From Candidatus Zhuqueibacterota bacterium (lineage in GTDB: Bacteria; Zhuqueibacterota; Zhuqueibacteria; Oceanimicrobiales; Oceanimicrobiaceae), in contig JAJDAG010000003.1 of assembly GCA_029262005.1 (NCBI GenBank), forward strand, positions 39,464 to 103,463: a stretch of 64,000 bases of DNA, given 5' to 3'. This document shows, in pieces, positions 1-8,929 of this stretch. A program made the position numbers and the translations under genes. How positions within the stretch are numbered: the first letter of the stretch is position 1; every line of letters begins with the position of its first letter. The notes beneath the pieces are model-generated. The model ran no database searches. It saw only the letters and a program-made list of their open reading frames with translations, and was not told the DNA's origin.

Positions 1-1046
1 CGGAAGGCCTCGATTTTGTCCTTATTAATGAGATCAGACGTTCCTGCAATGATTAACCGAACATTCAATTCTACAATATCTTCAATGGCAGACAAAAGAA
101 AATCGACCGCGGGACCATCTTTTTCACCCAATATCACACCGACAATGGGCAGATCATTGCTCTCGGTAAGTTCAAAGTGAGCTAACAATTCACGTTTATT
201 TTCCTGTTTCCCTGACAAATCGTCCAAAGTGTAATTGGCGGCAATGAGCTTATCAGTTCCCGAATTCCAGACCTGAGTATCCACCCCGGATTGAATGACA
301 CCCAGGCTCTCAAGGGCAGAGCCGATACCGGGAGCAGGAAATTTCATTGAGCAGGCGGATGAGACGTTCGCCAAATCTGCATACGCAAGTCCAGCGCGAA
401 GAAAGTTAAATTTATTGTCACTGACAATGTCATTATCTGCTCCGAGCACGGACTCCTGGATGCCAGTAAGTTTAATCACCGAAGAATCAAACAGGCCACA
501 TCGCATAGGGTTGTGAAAGGAAAGCAAAGTTTTTGTGCCTTTGAAGAATGGATCTTCTGCGTAGACAGTTTTGAGCAAGGTTGGGATTAGTGCCGTTTGC
601 CAATCATTGCAATGAATAACATCAGGCTGCCAGTACAATAATTTCAGAGTCTCCAGACAACCTATTGAAAAGAAAATGAACCGCTTGGCATTTTCGGCAT
701 ATTGTGCCCCTGCTGTCGAATCGCAGTGCATGTCTTCACCATTAAACAATTCTCGATTGCTCAGAAAGTAAATTTGCACCTTTGAATTGGGAATAAATGC
801 AGACTTACCGCTTGCCTCAATCACCTCATCCCCGATATCAATCTTAAGTCCTTGCAATCGGATGACATCCCGCAGCACATATTTGCGTTCATTAACTGAG
901 CGATAATTTGGCATCATCACTCTAATATCATGCCCTTGCGATTTCAGATATTTAGGAAGTGCACTTGAGGCATCGGATAAATTTGTACTTGGGCTAAAGG
1001 GGAAGACCTCGGGTGTAATATAGAATATTTTCATATTGGCTTTCAT
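1..1046 (-). CDS. glgA: Glycogen synthase, GT5 family (partial, C-terminus beyond left edge)
   Basis: About 348 codons are readable from an ATG at 1046 to the window edge, so only the N-terminal Rossmann half of a GT5 glycogen/starch synthase is present. The family transfers glucose from ADP-glucose to glycogen in the cytoplasm. The start reads MKANMKIFYITPEVFPF, and a second in-frame ATG at 1034 (MKIFYIT) fits the family start equally well; neither has a clear ribosome site. The family-typical segment HCNDWQTALIPTLL is present. The usual KTGGL substrate-binding motif near the N-terminus is replaced by PSTNL, while the following ALPKYL is kept. Such divergence is also known in Bacteroidota-type GT5 proteins. 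The gene lies 30 bp downstream of the GalT-like gene, probably in the same transcript. Confidence 0.85.
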   Translation of the reverse strand, partial: MKANMKIFYITPEVFPFSPSTNLSDASSALPKYLKSQGHDIRVMMPNYRSVNERKYVLRDVIRLQGLKIDIGDEVIEASGKSAFIPNSKVQIYFLSNRELFNGEDMHCDSTAGAQYAENAKRFIFFSIGCLETLKLLYWQPDVIHCNDWQTALIPTLLKTVYAEDPFFKGTKTLLSFHNPMRCGLFDSSVIKLTGIQESVLGADNDIVSDNKFNFLRAGLAYADLANVSSACSMKFPAPGIGSALESLGVIQSGVDTQVWNSGTDKLIAANYTLDDLSGKQENKRELLAHFELTESNDLPIVGVILGEKDGPAVDFLLSAIEDIVELNVRLIIAGTSDLINKDKIEAF

Positions 1047-1076
1047 TGAATTCGTAATAGAGTGAGTTTTTTAAAT

Positions 1077-2081
1077 TTACGCCATAGTGGCGGCCCTAAG
1101 TTCCTCGGCGGCAAGTTCAGGAGGGGTAGAATTGATATAAAATCCAGACCCCCACTCAAACCCAGCGATTTTTGTCAACTTGGGAATTATTTCTAAATGC
1201 CAATGGTACTCTACCTTCTCTCCACCTTGAATCGGCGAAGAATGTAGCATAAAATTGTAGGGAGGACAACCTAACACCTGATTAATGCGCCCCAAAGTTT
1301 CTTTTAGCACCTCGGCCAACTCGAAATACAGGTTATCCGCCATCTCTTCGTAATGCGAAAAATGGTGTTTAGGCAGAATCCATGTTTCAAAAGGGAACCT
1401 CGGTGCGAACGGCTCAATAGCAATATACGACTCGCTGAGCAGGACGATGCGCTGGCCCGCATCCTGTTCTTGTTGAATCAAATCGCAGAAGATACAACGC
1501 CCTTTCAGATCAAAGAAACACTTACTTCCCTCAAGCTCTTCAATAACGCGCTTTGGAATAATAGGCGTTGCAATTAACTGAGAATGAGAATGTTCTAATG
1601 ATGCGCCAGCCGCAGAGCCATGATTCTTAAAAATCAGCACATAGCGAAACCTGGGATCTCTTTTTAAATCAAGCGTTCTATCACGAAAAGTGAGCAGCAC
1701 GTTGCAAATTTGCTCGACTGTGAGATCCGCCAAGTCTTTGGAATGGCTTGGGGTTTCAATTATCACTTCATGTGCCCCGATTCCTTGCATCATGTCATAA
1801 TTCCCAAAGCCCTTTGGTTCAAGCTCACCTTCGATCTGAAGAGCAGGAAACTTGTTCGGGACAACCCTTACATCCCAACCCGGCCCATTCGGAAGCAGAC
1901 CTACCGGTCTATGGGCCATTATTTCCGGTGGTGTTTTTTTTTCATTTCCATGACAAAAGGGACAGACCCCACCTCCTCCTTTAAGAATGGACTCCTGCCG
2001 CCAATCCATCGGCCTTTCACCACGCTCAGTGGAGATAATAACCCACCTACCGACAATTGGATCTTTCCTTAATTCGGACAT
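1077..2081 (-). CDS. galT: Galactose-1-phosphate uridylyltransferase-like protein (GalT family)
   Basis: This 334-residue protein has the N-terminus MSELRKDPIVGRWVIIS typical of bacterial GalT. It carries CxxC pairs (CPFC near residue 41, CIFC near 197) expected to bind zinc. The active-site motif reads HSHSQ, where canonical GalT has HPHxQ; the nucleophilic second His is retained. GalT moves UMP between UDP-glucose and galactose-1-phosphate in the Leloir pathway. HSHSQ forms occur in a large bacterial subfamily, and related plant enzymes act on ADP-glucose. Adjacency to glgA makes a role in ADP-glucose or glycogen metabolism possible. Family assignment is firm; substrate is not. Confidence 0.87.
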   Translation of the reverse strand: MSELRKDPIVGRWVIISTERGERPMDWRQESILKGGGGVCPFCHGNEKKTPPEIMAHRPVGLLPNGPGWDVRVVPNKFPALQIEGELEPKGFGNYDMMQGIGAHEVIIETPSHSKDLADLTVEQICNVLLTFRDRTLDLKRDPRFRYVLIFKNHGSAAGASLEHSHSQLIATPIIPKRVIEELEGSKCFFDLKGRCIFCDLIQQEQDAGQRIVLLSESYIAIEPFAPRFPFETWILPKHHFSHYEEMADNLYFELAEVLKETLGRINQVLGCPPYNFMLHSSPIQGGEKVEYHWHLEIIPKLTKIAGFEWGSGFYINSTPPELAAEELRAATMA

Positions 2082-2182
2082 GCAGAAAGGACGCTTTGGG
2101 CTTGATTTATTCGCATGTAAAATTTAGAACATTCTATCAATAAAGTCAAGCAAAAGCACAGCGACCTGCTGTCGGAGAAAAC

Positions 2183-2212
2183 AAAAATGGGCGGGATCAA
2201 TCCCACCCATTT
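2183..2212 (-). terminator. Rho-independent terminator after the CpoB-like gene
   Basis: AAATGGG/CCCATTT and GGGA/TCCC arms with one internal mismatch enclose a TCAA loop. Read on the minus strand the hairpin is followed by TTTTTG. It sits just downstream of the lipoprotein gene that ends at 2238 and separates it from galT. Confidence 0.8.
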
Positions 2213-2237
2213 ATCAAAGCACAAATTCTAAAAATTA

Positions 2238-3071
2238 TTAGAGTCGGTCTATGTGTCTTTGCGCTGCTGCACGATATTCGCTATCAGGATAATCAGAAAG
2301 CAATCTGGAAAATTCAGCTCGTGCATGAACTTTGTCACCGAGTTTCAAGTAACAGAGTCCGAGCTTAAGCTGAGCGTCATCGCTCTTATTGGAGTTTGCA
2401 TGCGAAAAAACACGCTCAAACTCGGAGATTGCCTGATTGTAGTTAACCAAACCATAATAGCATTCACCAATCCAGTACTGACAATTATCCGACAGTGAAT
2501 TTACAGGCGCATTCTGAACGAGTTCAAGAAAAATACTCAATGCTGTTTGATAATTTCGGGCTTTAAACTGACCGAGGGCATCCTGATATCTCAGCTTGAA
2601 CTCCCTGGACGGTTCACCGGCCTTACCAGCAGGATAAGATTTTACTTTAGGAGACTTCGTTGTCTGCGTCTCCAAATCACTGATTTTTATTTCCTTTTGA
2701 GTCAACTGCGCGCGCAACTCTGAAATCTCTTGATCTTTTTGGGTTAAATCCTCGCGCAGGTCTTCCACCTCATCGGCGACGTTTTCAACCTCAGATTGTT
2801 GAGATACAGCCGCGATCTGCGGTTGAGCAGTGGCTTCATCAGCCGGTGTAATGCCAAGCAAACGCAAAACCTCAGCCTCATCTGAAGTCTGGTTTGAGGA
2901 TGCGACCTCATCCTCACCTAACAAATCCTCAATATCAATAGATTCATCCCCCTTGCTTGTCTCTTTCCGAGATGCACCGCATCCCAATACGAACAGCAAG
3001 AAAGCCATTACACTCAACAGACAAATCAATTGCCTGGCGCTGAATTGAGACACTTGGCTTTTCATAGTCAT
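2238..3071 (-). CDS. TPR lipoprotein, CpoB/YbgF-like
   Basis: This 277-residue protein starts with a hydrophobic leader ending in a lipobox (FVLGC, Cys about residue 31), so it is probably a lipoprotein. An acidic linker follows, then a heptad-rich coiled coil (about 95-140: DLREDLTQKDQEISELRAQL). The C-terminal 120 residues form three TPR-like helix pairs (CQYWIGECYYGLVNYNQAI, LGLCYLKLGDKVHARAEF). This coiled-coil-plus-TPR plan is that of CpoB/YbgF, the Tol-Pal-associated coordinator of septal envelope constriction. No tol-pal genes are nearby. The ATG at 3071 has a GGAGG ten bases upstream. A strong terminator follows at 2183-2212. Confidence 0.75.
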   Translation of the reverse strand: MTMKSQVSQFSARQLICLLSVMAFLLFVLGCGASRKETSKGDESIDIEDLLGEDEVASSNQTSDEAEVLRLLGITPADEATAQPQIAAVSQQSEVENVADEVEDLREDLTQKDQEISELRAQLTQKEIKISDLETQTTKSPKVKSYPAGKAGEPSREFKLRYQDALGQFKARNYQTALSIFLELVQNAPVNSLSDNCQYWIGECYYGLVNYNQAISEFERVFSHANSNKSDDAQLKLGLCYLKLGDKVHARAEFSRLLSDYPDSEYRAAAQRHIDRL

Positions 3072-3102
3072 TTTTTGCTTACCTCCAAATAAGTAATTAA
3101 GC

Positions 3103-4257
3103 CTATTCTTGTTTTCTCAGAACGAGGTAAGAAGCCGTGCCAATAGTAGCAGCACCAACTGCGCCACCCACGATGCGCCACTGGGTACCACTCTTCAAGA
3201 CTTCTACGTTAATAGGTTTGCTCGGTAAGCCGGAATAACCGACTCCGCTCAATGTCTCATCAACCGCGACTACGCAATACTCAAGTCCATCAGTTGTTAC
3301 GGCATACCCTGGAATATCACCCGCATACAGGTTTTCCTGGGCTTCTTCTAACTTTACCACATTCCATCTACGTGTTCCTACCGGGCGGTAGAGAATCGCT
3401 ACGACTCGCAAATCAATATCGGAATAAACATGTGCCTTTACCGATATATCCTTTCCACTTTCCGCTTTTACAATCAGGTGGTGGATCACAACAGGCGCCC
3501 GCGCGCCATCGCCGCCATCCACAGGCCCATGCACGCCACTCATCGCTATCGGGTTTGGATTTTTTTCCGGTATGCCGTCATGATCCAAATAGCCATCGGC
3601 GTCTTCAGAAACATCAGGCATTAAATCCAGTTCATCAGGAATGGAGTCATGATCACGATCAGCGCCGGACTTGTTGAAATAATAGGTGAACCCAGCATGC
3701 ATATCAAGCACTTGATCGTTTTCATCGCCACTCCACGTTAGATCAAAAGCATCTGTAAGTGAAAAGCGAAAAGCGGCACCAAGATTGATGCCGAAACGCG
3801 GTGAGACACGAAATTCAAGGCCGCCGCCTGCTTTTAAAAATGAATCCAGCCCATCCCCTTTTTTAAGGCCTGGTGTGGGCCTGTTACCGGAAGCATTCCA
3901 AAACACCCCACCCCCGCCAGTGAATATATAAGGGTTGACTTTACTAAAAGGCAGGAAGTTAAAGATAAGGTTCAACTCAAAAGGTACCAATGAAAGCTTG
4001 AAGTCGGATAAACTTGGATGAGAACTCGAAAGTTTTGAATAGCCCAGTTCTCCCTCCAGGGCCAAATACGGCACCGGTAGAACGCGTATGTGACCAGACA
4101 GAATCGGGCTCAATTTTGCCCCATTTATATCACCCTCTAATCGACTGATGCCCGTGTTGAAGCCCAGTCCATATTTCCATCCACCAGCCAAACAGGTCGA
4201 TATCCCCAGACCGAGAGATAGCACCATAACAAGCAAAGCCTTGAGTTTCCCTTTCAT
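3103..4257 (-). CDS. Outer-membrane beta-barrel protein with thrombospondin type 3-like Ca-binding segment
   Basis: The start is taken as ATG 4257 because GAGGT lies five bases upstream; a GTG three bases earlier is too close to it. A signal peptide (ALLVMVLSLGLGISTCLAGG) precedes about 180 residues of alternating amphipathic strands with glycine turns, consistent with an 8-stranded OmpA/OprF-like barrel. Residues about 195-235 contain DRDHDSIPDELDLMPD and DADGYLDHDGIPE, the acidic repeats of thrombospondin type 3 linkers. The C-terminal part has a beta-sandwich-like region, then a hydrophobic stretch (GGAVGAATIGTASYLVL) near the end. It lies 31 bp upstream of the CpoB-like lipoprotein, so the two are probably cotranscribed. 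Exact function is not recognisable. Confidence 0.65.
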   Translation of the reverse strand: MKGKLKALLVMVLSLGLGISTCLAGGWKYGLGFNTGISRLEGDINGAKLSPILSGHIRVLPVPYLALEGELGYSKLSSSHPSLSDFKLSLVPFELNLIFNFLPFSKVNPYIFTGGGGVFWNASGNRPTPGLKKGDGLDSFLKAGGGLEFRVSPRFGINLGAAFRFSLTDAFDLTWSGDENDQVLDMHAGFTYYFNKSGADRDHDSIPDELDLMPDVSEDADGYLDHDGIPEKNPNPIAMSGVHGPVDGGDGARAPVVIHHLIVKAESGKDISVKAHVYSDIDLRVVAILYRPVGTRRWNVVKLEEAQENLYAGDIPGYAVTTDGLEYCVVAVDETLSGVGYSGLPSKPINVEVLKSGTQWRIVGGAVGAATIGTASYLVLRKQE

Positions 4258-4450
4258 CACATACCTCTTTTGAAGAATAGCAGAGACTTTTCAATGAAAA
4301 AGGTATTAATCCTGCTTCCAAAAGTCAAGTCAAATATACACTATACCCTTGATTTGATTAATGATATGAGCAAAAAAAATCAAAATATGAATACATGTTT
4401 AAATTGTGCAACATTATTGCCGGCGTTAAGCTTCACAAATGACTGAAAAG

Positions 4451-5680
4451 CTACAAATAGGCAAATCGCCGACGATGAGCACTAAGAAACAAACCGATTA
4501 TTATCATGTTCGACAAAAGGGATGAGCCCCCGTAGCTCAAAAAGGGTAACGGCAAACCTGTTACCGGCATAATGCCAATAGTCATACCAATGTTTACGAA
4601 AATCTGAAAAAGAAAAATGATACTGCCACCAAAAACCAGAAAACTGGCGAAGCGACTTTTAACTGTAGACGCGATACTGAAACCTCTAAATATTAAATAA
4701 AAAAACAATAAAATAACAAGGAAGCCCCCAACAAAACCGAATTCTTCACCAATAACACAAAATATAAAATCCGTATGCTGCTCAGGAAGAAATCGTAAAT
4801 GTGTTTGTGTTCCATCCAGAAAACCTTTACCCCAAAAGCCGCCCGAGCCTATGGCAACTTTTGACTGAATAACCTGATAGCCCAGACCATGGGGGTCTTG
4901 CACCAGTCCCATAAATGTGAGAATTCTGTTTTGCTGGTACTCCTTAAGCATATCCCACATAATAGGAGTAACGATTCCTACCCCAATGTTGATAATGAAA
5001 TTCGATAGAAAAAATATCACTCCTCGTCTACTCAAAAACAACACAACGCTAATAAGAAGAATTGCCAAAAAGAATGAATAATAGTTAAATGCGCAAATTA
5101 AGCTAACCAATGGGGCCAGTAAAACAAAAAGCGTAACAGTAGACAAGCCTGCCCAGTGCATCATTGGCAAGGCCATGGCAAGAAAAACCAAAGCAGAGCC
5201 CAGATCAGGCTGTTTCATAATTAACATAAAGGGAACGATGGCGAGCATAAATGCAAGCGCAACCTCCTTTAAGTTGCCCAGATTACGGTTATCCCAGCTT
5301 AAATATCTGGCCAGGGCTATCAGTGTACAAACTTTTGCGATTTCAGCCGACTGAATCGACACGGGGCCAATCGAAATCCAGCGGCGAGTACCCGCCCCTG
5401 AACCGATGAATAACGACAGTAGCAATAACGCGAGTGACAGGGCGTAAAATATGTAAGCACGCTTATAAAAAAAACGCAGTGGCGTTGTGGTTGTAGCAAG
5501 CATGAGAAAAAGCCCCAGCACAGCCCAAAGAAGTTGCTTGGTAAACTTCGTCTGCGTCACTTGTGACTCGCTGATGTAGGTCGCGCTAAAAATTGAGACA
5601 AGCCCAATGGCAATAAGCAGCAGCACGATAAGAAACAAGCCTGTATCCAATTGCCTGCCGGAACTATTTGTTGCTAACAT
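4451..5680 (-). CDS. rodA: Rod-shape SEDS glycosyltransferase RodA
   Basis: This is a 409-residue polytopic SEDS protein that polymerises lipid II glycan strands for lateral wall growth, working with PBP2. The reading frame is open further upstream, but the start is set at ATG 5680 (MLATNSSGRQLDTGLFL) because AGGA precedes it and the upstream 52 residues are unlike the family. About ten hydrophobic segments are visible. Family hallmarks include the SATY stretch in TM1, KQPDLGSALVF, the long loop GSGGFWGKGFLDGTQTHLRF, FLPEQHTDFIFCVIGEEFG, and the C-terminal GLPLPFLSYGGSS. It lies 97 bp downstream of mrdA. Confidence 0.93.
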   Translation of the reverse strand: MLATNSSGRQLDTGLFLIVLLLIAIGLVSIFSATYISESQVTQTKFTKQLLWAVLGLFLMLATTTTPLRFFYKRAYIFYALSLALLLLSLFIGSGAGTRRWISIGPVSIQSAEIAKVCTLIALARYLSWDNRNLGNLKEVALAFMLAIVPFMLIMKQPDLGSALVFLAMALPMMHWAGLSTVTLFVLLAPLVSLICAFNYYSFFLAILLISVVLFLSRRGVIFFLSNFIINIGVGIVTPIMWDMLKEYQQNRILTFMGLVQDPHGLGYQVIQSKVAIGSGGFWGKGFLDGTQTHLRFLPEQHTDFIFCVIGEEFGFVGGFLVILLFFYLIFRGFSIASTVKSRFASFLVFGGSIIFLFQIFVNIGMTIGIMPVTGLPLPFLSYGGSSLLSNMIIIGLFLSAHRRRFAYL

Positions 5681-5777
5681 TTTATTCCTGAATTGGTTAC
5701 GTGAAACAAACCACTCTGCGCATAAGCAGAAAAACTGAACACTCACACAAAGCGGAACTGAACAACAAGGCACCAAC

Positions 5778-7562
5778 CTACTTCGGAGCCGTAACTGGCA
5801 TCTTTTTTTCACTGAAGTAAAGCCGCAAAACGCCACCCGCTATTGGCGCTGCAACGGCGCCACCACCACCCCCATTTTCTACGAATATGCACAAAGCAAT
5901 CTCGGGATTGTCTTTGGGTGCAAAACCGATAAACCAGGCATGACTATCGCCATGAGGGTTTTGAGCTGTGCCGGTTTTTCCGCATACATCGGCCCCGTCA
6001 ACCCGAGCTGCCCGCCCGGTACCACCAACCGCATTCACCACCATGTGCATCCCCTCCTTCATAAGTTGGTAGGATTGAGCTGAAACCCCATCGATCTGAA
6101 CTGTTTTTTTGTCGAGTGAGACTATCCGACCCGTTTTTGCATCTTCAATGCGACTCACCAGACGTGGGCGGAAAGCTGTGCCCTCGTTGCCGATGGCCAT
6201 GGTAAAACAAGCCATTTGCAATGGCGTTGTCAACAAATCACCTTGCCCAACAGCAAGGTTAAGCAGGAGGCCACGGGTCCAGCCTCGAACACCATATTTC
6301 ATATCAAAATAAGCTTTATCAGGCACCAGGCCCGGACTTTCATTGGGCAGGTCGATGCCGGTTTTTTCGCCGAATCCGAACAACCTGGAGAACTTAGACC
6401 AATTAGCCAACCCTATGTCTAAACTTTTTTTGTAAAAATAAACATTGCATGAACCCTGGATTGCCGTCAGAAGAGTGACTTCACCATGCCCCCCTTTTTT
6501 CCAGCAGGCAAATGGGCGACGGCCAAGGCGGTAAGAGCCGGTGCAAGTAATTTTTTCGTGGATATCCAGGAGCCCGGTTTCCAGACCGGCTGCGGCCAGC
6601 ACGAGTTTGTAAGTCGAGCCGGGAGGGAACAAACTTTGCGTTGAGCGACTGTATAAAGGCCCCCCATCGTTATTGATGAGAGAATTCCAAATTTCAGGAG
6701 TTAATGGGTTTGAAAAGATCTCAGGGTCGTAGTCCGGTTTACTCAATATTGCCAGAACATCTCCATTGCGCGGATCCAGCACAACTGCTGCGCCCCGCAG
6801 ATCGGCCATTCTTTTTTCAAGAAAACGCTGAATATTGGCGTCGATGGTCATGTACGTATTCTTGCCGGCATCCGGCAAGCGACCTGGAAGATCCGCCAGA
6901 TCCCGAATCTCGCGTCCGAGCACATCTACTTCGACATACTTAACACCTTTACGCCCGCGCAGGTACTTCTCATAAGTTAATTCAATTCCGCTTTTACCAA
7001 TCAAATCGCCACTTTGATAAGTGTTTTCAGTCAGCCCCGCAAGTTCCTGTTGCGTGATTTCCCCCATGTAGCCAAACAGATGCGGCGCTTTGACACCACT
7101 CGGGTAAATGCGCCTGGAGTCGACATTATAGAAAACCCCCGGAAGCTCTCGCCTTAATTCCTCCAAGCCACTCAATGCGCGAAAACCAATCTGCCGCTTG
7201 AGCCTAACCGGTGTAAAATTGCTGATTTTTTCTCGCTTAATTTTCTGCTTCATATCGGCCGGAACGCCATTGAGGATCGAAGCAAGGAGTGTTACTGTGG
7301 TATCTGATTTCAAAAATTCATACGGAACAACTGAAACGGAATACATCGGACTATTATCGACCAACACTTCACCGTGGCGGTCGAGCACCAACCCGCGCGG
7401 CGAATCCAAAATGACATCGCGAACACGATTGCGTTCGGATTCGGCAAAATACTTGTTCCAACTGAACAATTGCAAGTAGGCCAACCTTGACAGCATGGCA
7501 AGAAACAAAAGAACGACCACAACCAGGTAAAATCGGCTAAGGTTTTGAACATCTCTTCTCAT
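5778..7562 (-). CDS. mrdA: Penicillin-binding protein 2 (transpeptidase, class B)
   Basis: This 594-residue class B PBP crosslinks peptidoglycan during elongation. One N-terminal membrane anchor (about residues 11-32) is followed by the dimerisation domain (RGLVLDRHGEVLVDN, about 56-70) and the transpeptidase domain. Catalytic motifs are present in order: SxxK as STYK at 316-319, SxN as SCN at 371-373 and KTG at 529-531. Length is normal for PBP2. It sits between mreD (18 bp upstream) and rodA, the standard elongasome order. Confidence 0.94.
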   Translation of the reverse strand: MRRDVQNLSRFYLVVVVLLFLAMLSRLAYLQLFSWNKYFAESERNRVRDVILDSPRGLVLDRHGEVLVDNSPMYSVSVVPYEFLKSDTTVTLLASILNGVPADMKQKIKREKISNFTPVRLKRQIGFRALSGLEELRRELPGVFYNVDSRRIYPSGVKAPHLFGYMGEITQQELAGLTENTYQSGDLIGKSGIELTYEKYLRGRKGVKYVEVDVLGREIRDLADLPGRLPDAGKNTYMTIDANIQRFLEKRMADLRGAAVVLDPRNGDVLAILSKPDYDPEIFSNPLTPEIWNSLINNDGGPLYSRSTQSLFPPGSTYKLVLAAAGLETGLLDIHEKITCTGSYRLGRRPFACWKKGGHGEVTLLTAIQGSCNVYFYKKSLDIGLANWSKFSRLFGFGEKTGIDLPNESPGLVPDKAYFDMKYGVRGWTRGLLLNLAVGQGDLLTTPLQMACFTMAIGNEGTAFRPRLVSRIEDAKTGRIVSLDKKTVQIDGVSAQSYQLMKEGMHMVVNAVGGTGRAARVDGADVCGKTGTAQNPHGDSHAWFIGFAPKDNPEIALCIFVENGGGGGAVAAPIAGGVLRLYFSEKKMPVTAPK

Positions 7563-7580
7563 TTGTTCGACAATAGCTGC

Positions 7581-8063
7581 TTAGTAGGTACGCCGGCGCA
7601 GGAGCATCATTGGCGCGGCAAGATAAACAACGCATAAAAAAATCAAACTGTAAAGCGTAGCAGGCATGACCATAACGACAAGGGTTTTCCAGAAGCCCAC
7701 GGATGTACCAATTCGAAGGAAAGAAAAGTAGAGAAAATCATGCACAAACAAAGTAAAAAGGAGCGGACCAAAGATAGCGCCAAATCGCCTCTCTGGTTGT
7801 TCCCTCCACAAACCGGCGACAAAAGCAGACACCACATACGCAAGGGAAGATAAACCCAGCAAGCCGGTTCCGAATGCATCATACAAAAAGCCGGCACAAA
7901 ATGCAAATAACATTCCCCAAACGCGGCCGCGTTGAAACGATGTTAAAACCACCAGAATCAAAATCAGGTCAGGTGTAACACCCTTGATCTCAAAAAGTGG
8001 CACCAATGTAATCTGCAATACGATCATGGCAGCAAATAAAAACGCACTGATTAGCGGCGCCAC
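7581..8063 (-). CDS. mreD: Rod shape-determining protein MreD
   Basis: A 160-residue, very hydrophobic protein with about five transmembrane segments, the size and topology of MreD. MreD sequences are poorly conserved; the call rests on the GVTPDLILILVVLTSFQRGR segment and the position between mreC and mrdA. MreD is an inner-membrane component of the elongasome that modulates MreC. Confidence 0.88.
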   Translation of the reverse strand: MAPLISAFLFAAMIVLQITLVPLFEIKGVTPDLILILVVLTSFQRGRVWGMLFAFCAGFLYDAFGTGLLGLSSLAYVVSAFVAGLWREQPERRFGAIFGPLLFTLFVHDFLYFSFLRIGTSVGFWKTLVVMVMPATLYSLIFLCVVYLAAPMMLLRRRTY

Positions 8064-8109
8064 GTCTGCACCCTCTTTTTTTGCATTCGCATATATGGGC
8101 CTGAAACAT

Positions 8110-8928
8110 TCACTTTTCTTCCTGCCCGGCAGCCATCACAGCAGGCAGCATTTTAACGATAAAAACTTCTTCCAACTTTGAAAAATCCACTGCGGGTTTA
8201 ACTACCACAGTCATAAACATACCTTGTTCGTCGGCACTCGTACGTACAATTTTTCCGACCTGGAGTCCGCCAGGGAAAATTGTGCTGAAACCAGATGTGA
8301 TTACAGCATCACCCACGGAGACATCCGATCTTTTGGCGATTTGGGCTAAAACAACTTCATTTCCCGATTCCCATTTAACAATGCCGGCAATCCGGCTGCG
8401 TTGGAGCATTGAACCTACCCTGAAGTTTCGATCCAACATCAACAGGACAATCGAATTGGCTGCGCTTACCTCATAAATTCTGCCAACCAACCCTTGCGAT
8501 GTCACAACAGCCATATTTTTTTTTGCGCCGCTATTTTCACCAACATCCAGAACGATAGAGTGAATAAATCCGTTCTCTTCTTCGCCAATCACTTTTGCAG
8601 GCAACAATTCCAATTGACTCTTTGCTTTGAATTCAAGGAGAGACCGCAAACGCTCGTTTTCATACACTGCTTCTTTATACTGTGTGTTTTCCAGCATCAA
8701 ACGGGCATTTTCTTTTCGAAGCCATCGATTATGCCGATAAACGTGGTCATACCGCTGCAAAGCGGTTGCCTTTTCCAGGACATAACCAAAGCTGCCAAAC
8801 GCATAAGAGCGAATCGTTCTTAGTCGCGGATCGTTGTTGGAAAAAATTAGAATCAAGGAGAGAACTGTTGCGCTTGCAAACGTAAGGTACTCACCCCTAT
8901 AAACAAACCAATCGCTGAAACGGCGCAT
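8110..8928 (-). CDS. mreC: Rod shape-determining protein MreC
   Basis: A 272-residue bitopic protein. It has an N-terminal membrane segment (about residues 14-31), a coiled coil (about 60-98: YRHNRWLRKENARLMLENTQ) and the periplasmic beta-domain with VIGEEENGFIHSIVLDVGEN and GLVGRIYEVS. MreC links cytoplasmic MreB to PBP2 and activates it. It starts one base after the mreB stop codon, so the pair is translationally close. Confidence 0.93.
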   Translation of the reverse strand: MRRFSDWFVYRGEYLTFASATVLSLILIFSNNDPRLRTIRSYAFGSFGYVLEKATALQRYDHVYRHNRWLRKENARLMLENTQYKEAVYENERLRSLLEFKAKSQLELLPAKVIGEEENGFIHSIVLDVGENSGAKKNMAVVTSQGLVGRIYEVSAANSIVLLMLDRNFRVGSMLQRSRIAGIVKWESGNEVVLAQIAKRSDVSVGDAVITSGFSTIFPGGLQVGKIVRTSADEQGMFMTVVVKPAVDFSKLEEVFIVKMLPAVMAAGQEEK

Positions 8929-8929
8929 T

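Noticed and set aside
5681..5836. N-terminal extension of rodA (52 residues)
   Set aside because: Cysteine-rich, unlike RodA, partly overlapping mrdA; a ribosome site exists at the internal ATG 5680.
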